Positions 4,923 through 5,455 of a stretch of DNA of 5,455 bases are shown one piece after another (position 1 is the stretch's first letter; each line of letters begins with the position of its first letter). Position numbers and translations under genes: made by a program. Source of the stretch: an uncultured Clostridia bacterium (GTDB taxonomy: Bacteria > Bacillota > Clostridia > Christensenellales > Aristaeellaceae); contig CAKUFG010000050.1 in assembly GCA_934647235.1 (NCBI GenBank), positions 1-5,455 on the forward strand, written 5' to 3'. Under the pieces are notes generated by a model. The model ran no database searches and was not told where the DNA came from. It saw only the letters and a list, made by a program, of their open reading frames with translations.

Positions 4923-5094
4923 GCGCTCAGGGAACGGCGCCGAGAGGCGGCGGGAAGCGAGCGGCAGGGACCTTGAAAACGATACAGGAAAATGGAAGCG
5001 AACAAAACGACAGTTAATTCTGAAATGAGTTTTGACTTGGATCGCGGTAGTGAGTCGAGAGACTTACGACACCAGATAAACCAAGTTAAGGATT
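4923..5094 (+). ncRNA. 16S rRNA precursor leader
   Basis: Transcribed leader with a CGCC-GAGA-GGCG hairpin (4938-4949), the boxA-like site GACCTTGAAAACGATAC (4969-4985), and a compact fold next to the 16S start: 5031-5040 pairs with 5081-5090 (ten pairs, two G·U). Inside are GGT/ACC (5046-5048/5071-5073) and GTGAGTC-GAGA-GACTTAC (5050-5067, one G·U). Such leaders guide antitermination, folding and processing. The partner strand of the long processing stem would lie beyond the window. Confidence 0.65.
4969..4985 (+). promoter_or_regulatory. boxA-like antitermination site
   Basis: GACCTTGAAAACGATAC resembles the CTTTGAAAACT type of boxA found in rRNA leaders of Firmicutes, where NusB and S10 bind the RNA to prevent early termination. 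It lies about 46 nt after the predicted start of transcription, the expected region. The match is by eye. Confidence 0.6.

Positions 5095-5455
<361 letters not shown>

Noticed and set aside
4607..5017. 136-codon plus-strand frame across the rRNA promoter and leader
   Set aside because: It runs through A-tracts, the promoter and the rRNA leader. The lysine-rich stretch is only the A-tracts read as codons.

Overview
The window is bacterial and fits a GC-rich, probably gut-dwelling member of the Clostridia (Firmicutes). The evidence is AGGAGG-type ribosome binding sites before every gene, an mtaB-hinT pair typical of that class, and a 16S rRNA 5' part that starts at about 5095 and reads as clostridial. 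I cannot place it in a family from about 360 bases of 16S.

Layout: (1) positions 1-199 hold remains of a repeat and a perfect inverted repeat. (2) Positions 200-1342 encode a secreted class 3 lipase-like serine hydrolase. (3) Positions 1343-2126 have no gene and are filled by two copies of a structured repeat in opposite orientation. (4) Positions 2127-3785 hold the two-gene unit mtaB (tRNA methylthiotransferase) and hinT (HIT-family nucleotide hydrolase), 21 bp apart. (5) Positions 3786-4560 hold a third full repeat copy, a truncated tandem copy and a further fragment. (6) Positions 4561-4796 have no recognisable gene. (7) From 4797 there is an A-tract-rich upstream region, a strong promoter, a structured leader with a boxA-like site, and the 16S rRNA gene, which runs off the window. 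All genes are on the + strand.

The genes are ordinary: one exported hydrolase, one tRNA-modification enzyme, one small nucleotide hydrolase and the start of an rRNA operon. They do not form an obvious shared pathway.

The part most worth a second look is the repeat family. Copies lie at every transcription-unit boundary in the window and are absent from the short mtaB-hinT gap. They are modular. A 91-nt cassette is present in two copies and absent from the third. A long-range inverted repeat (CCCCGTGGCA / TGCCACGGGG) encloses 105-107 nt in all three long copies. Several internal hairpins differ between copies by paired, compensatory changes, so the fold appears to be under selection, as DNA or RNA. 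No transposase is present here, so the element would be non-autonomous or structural.
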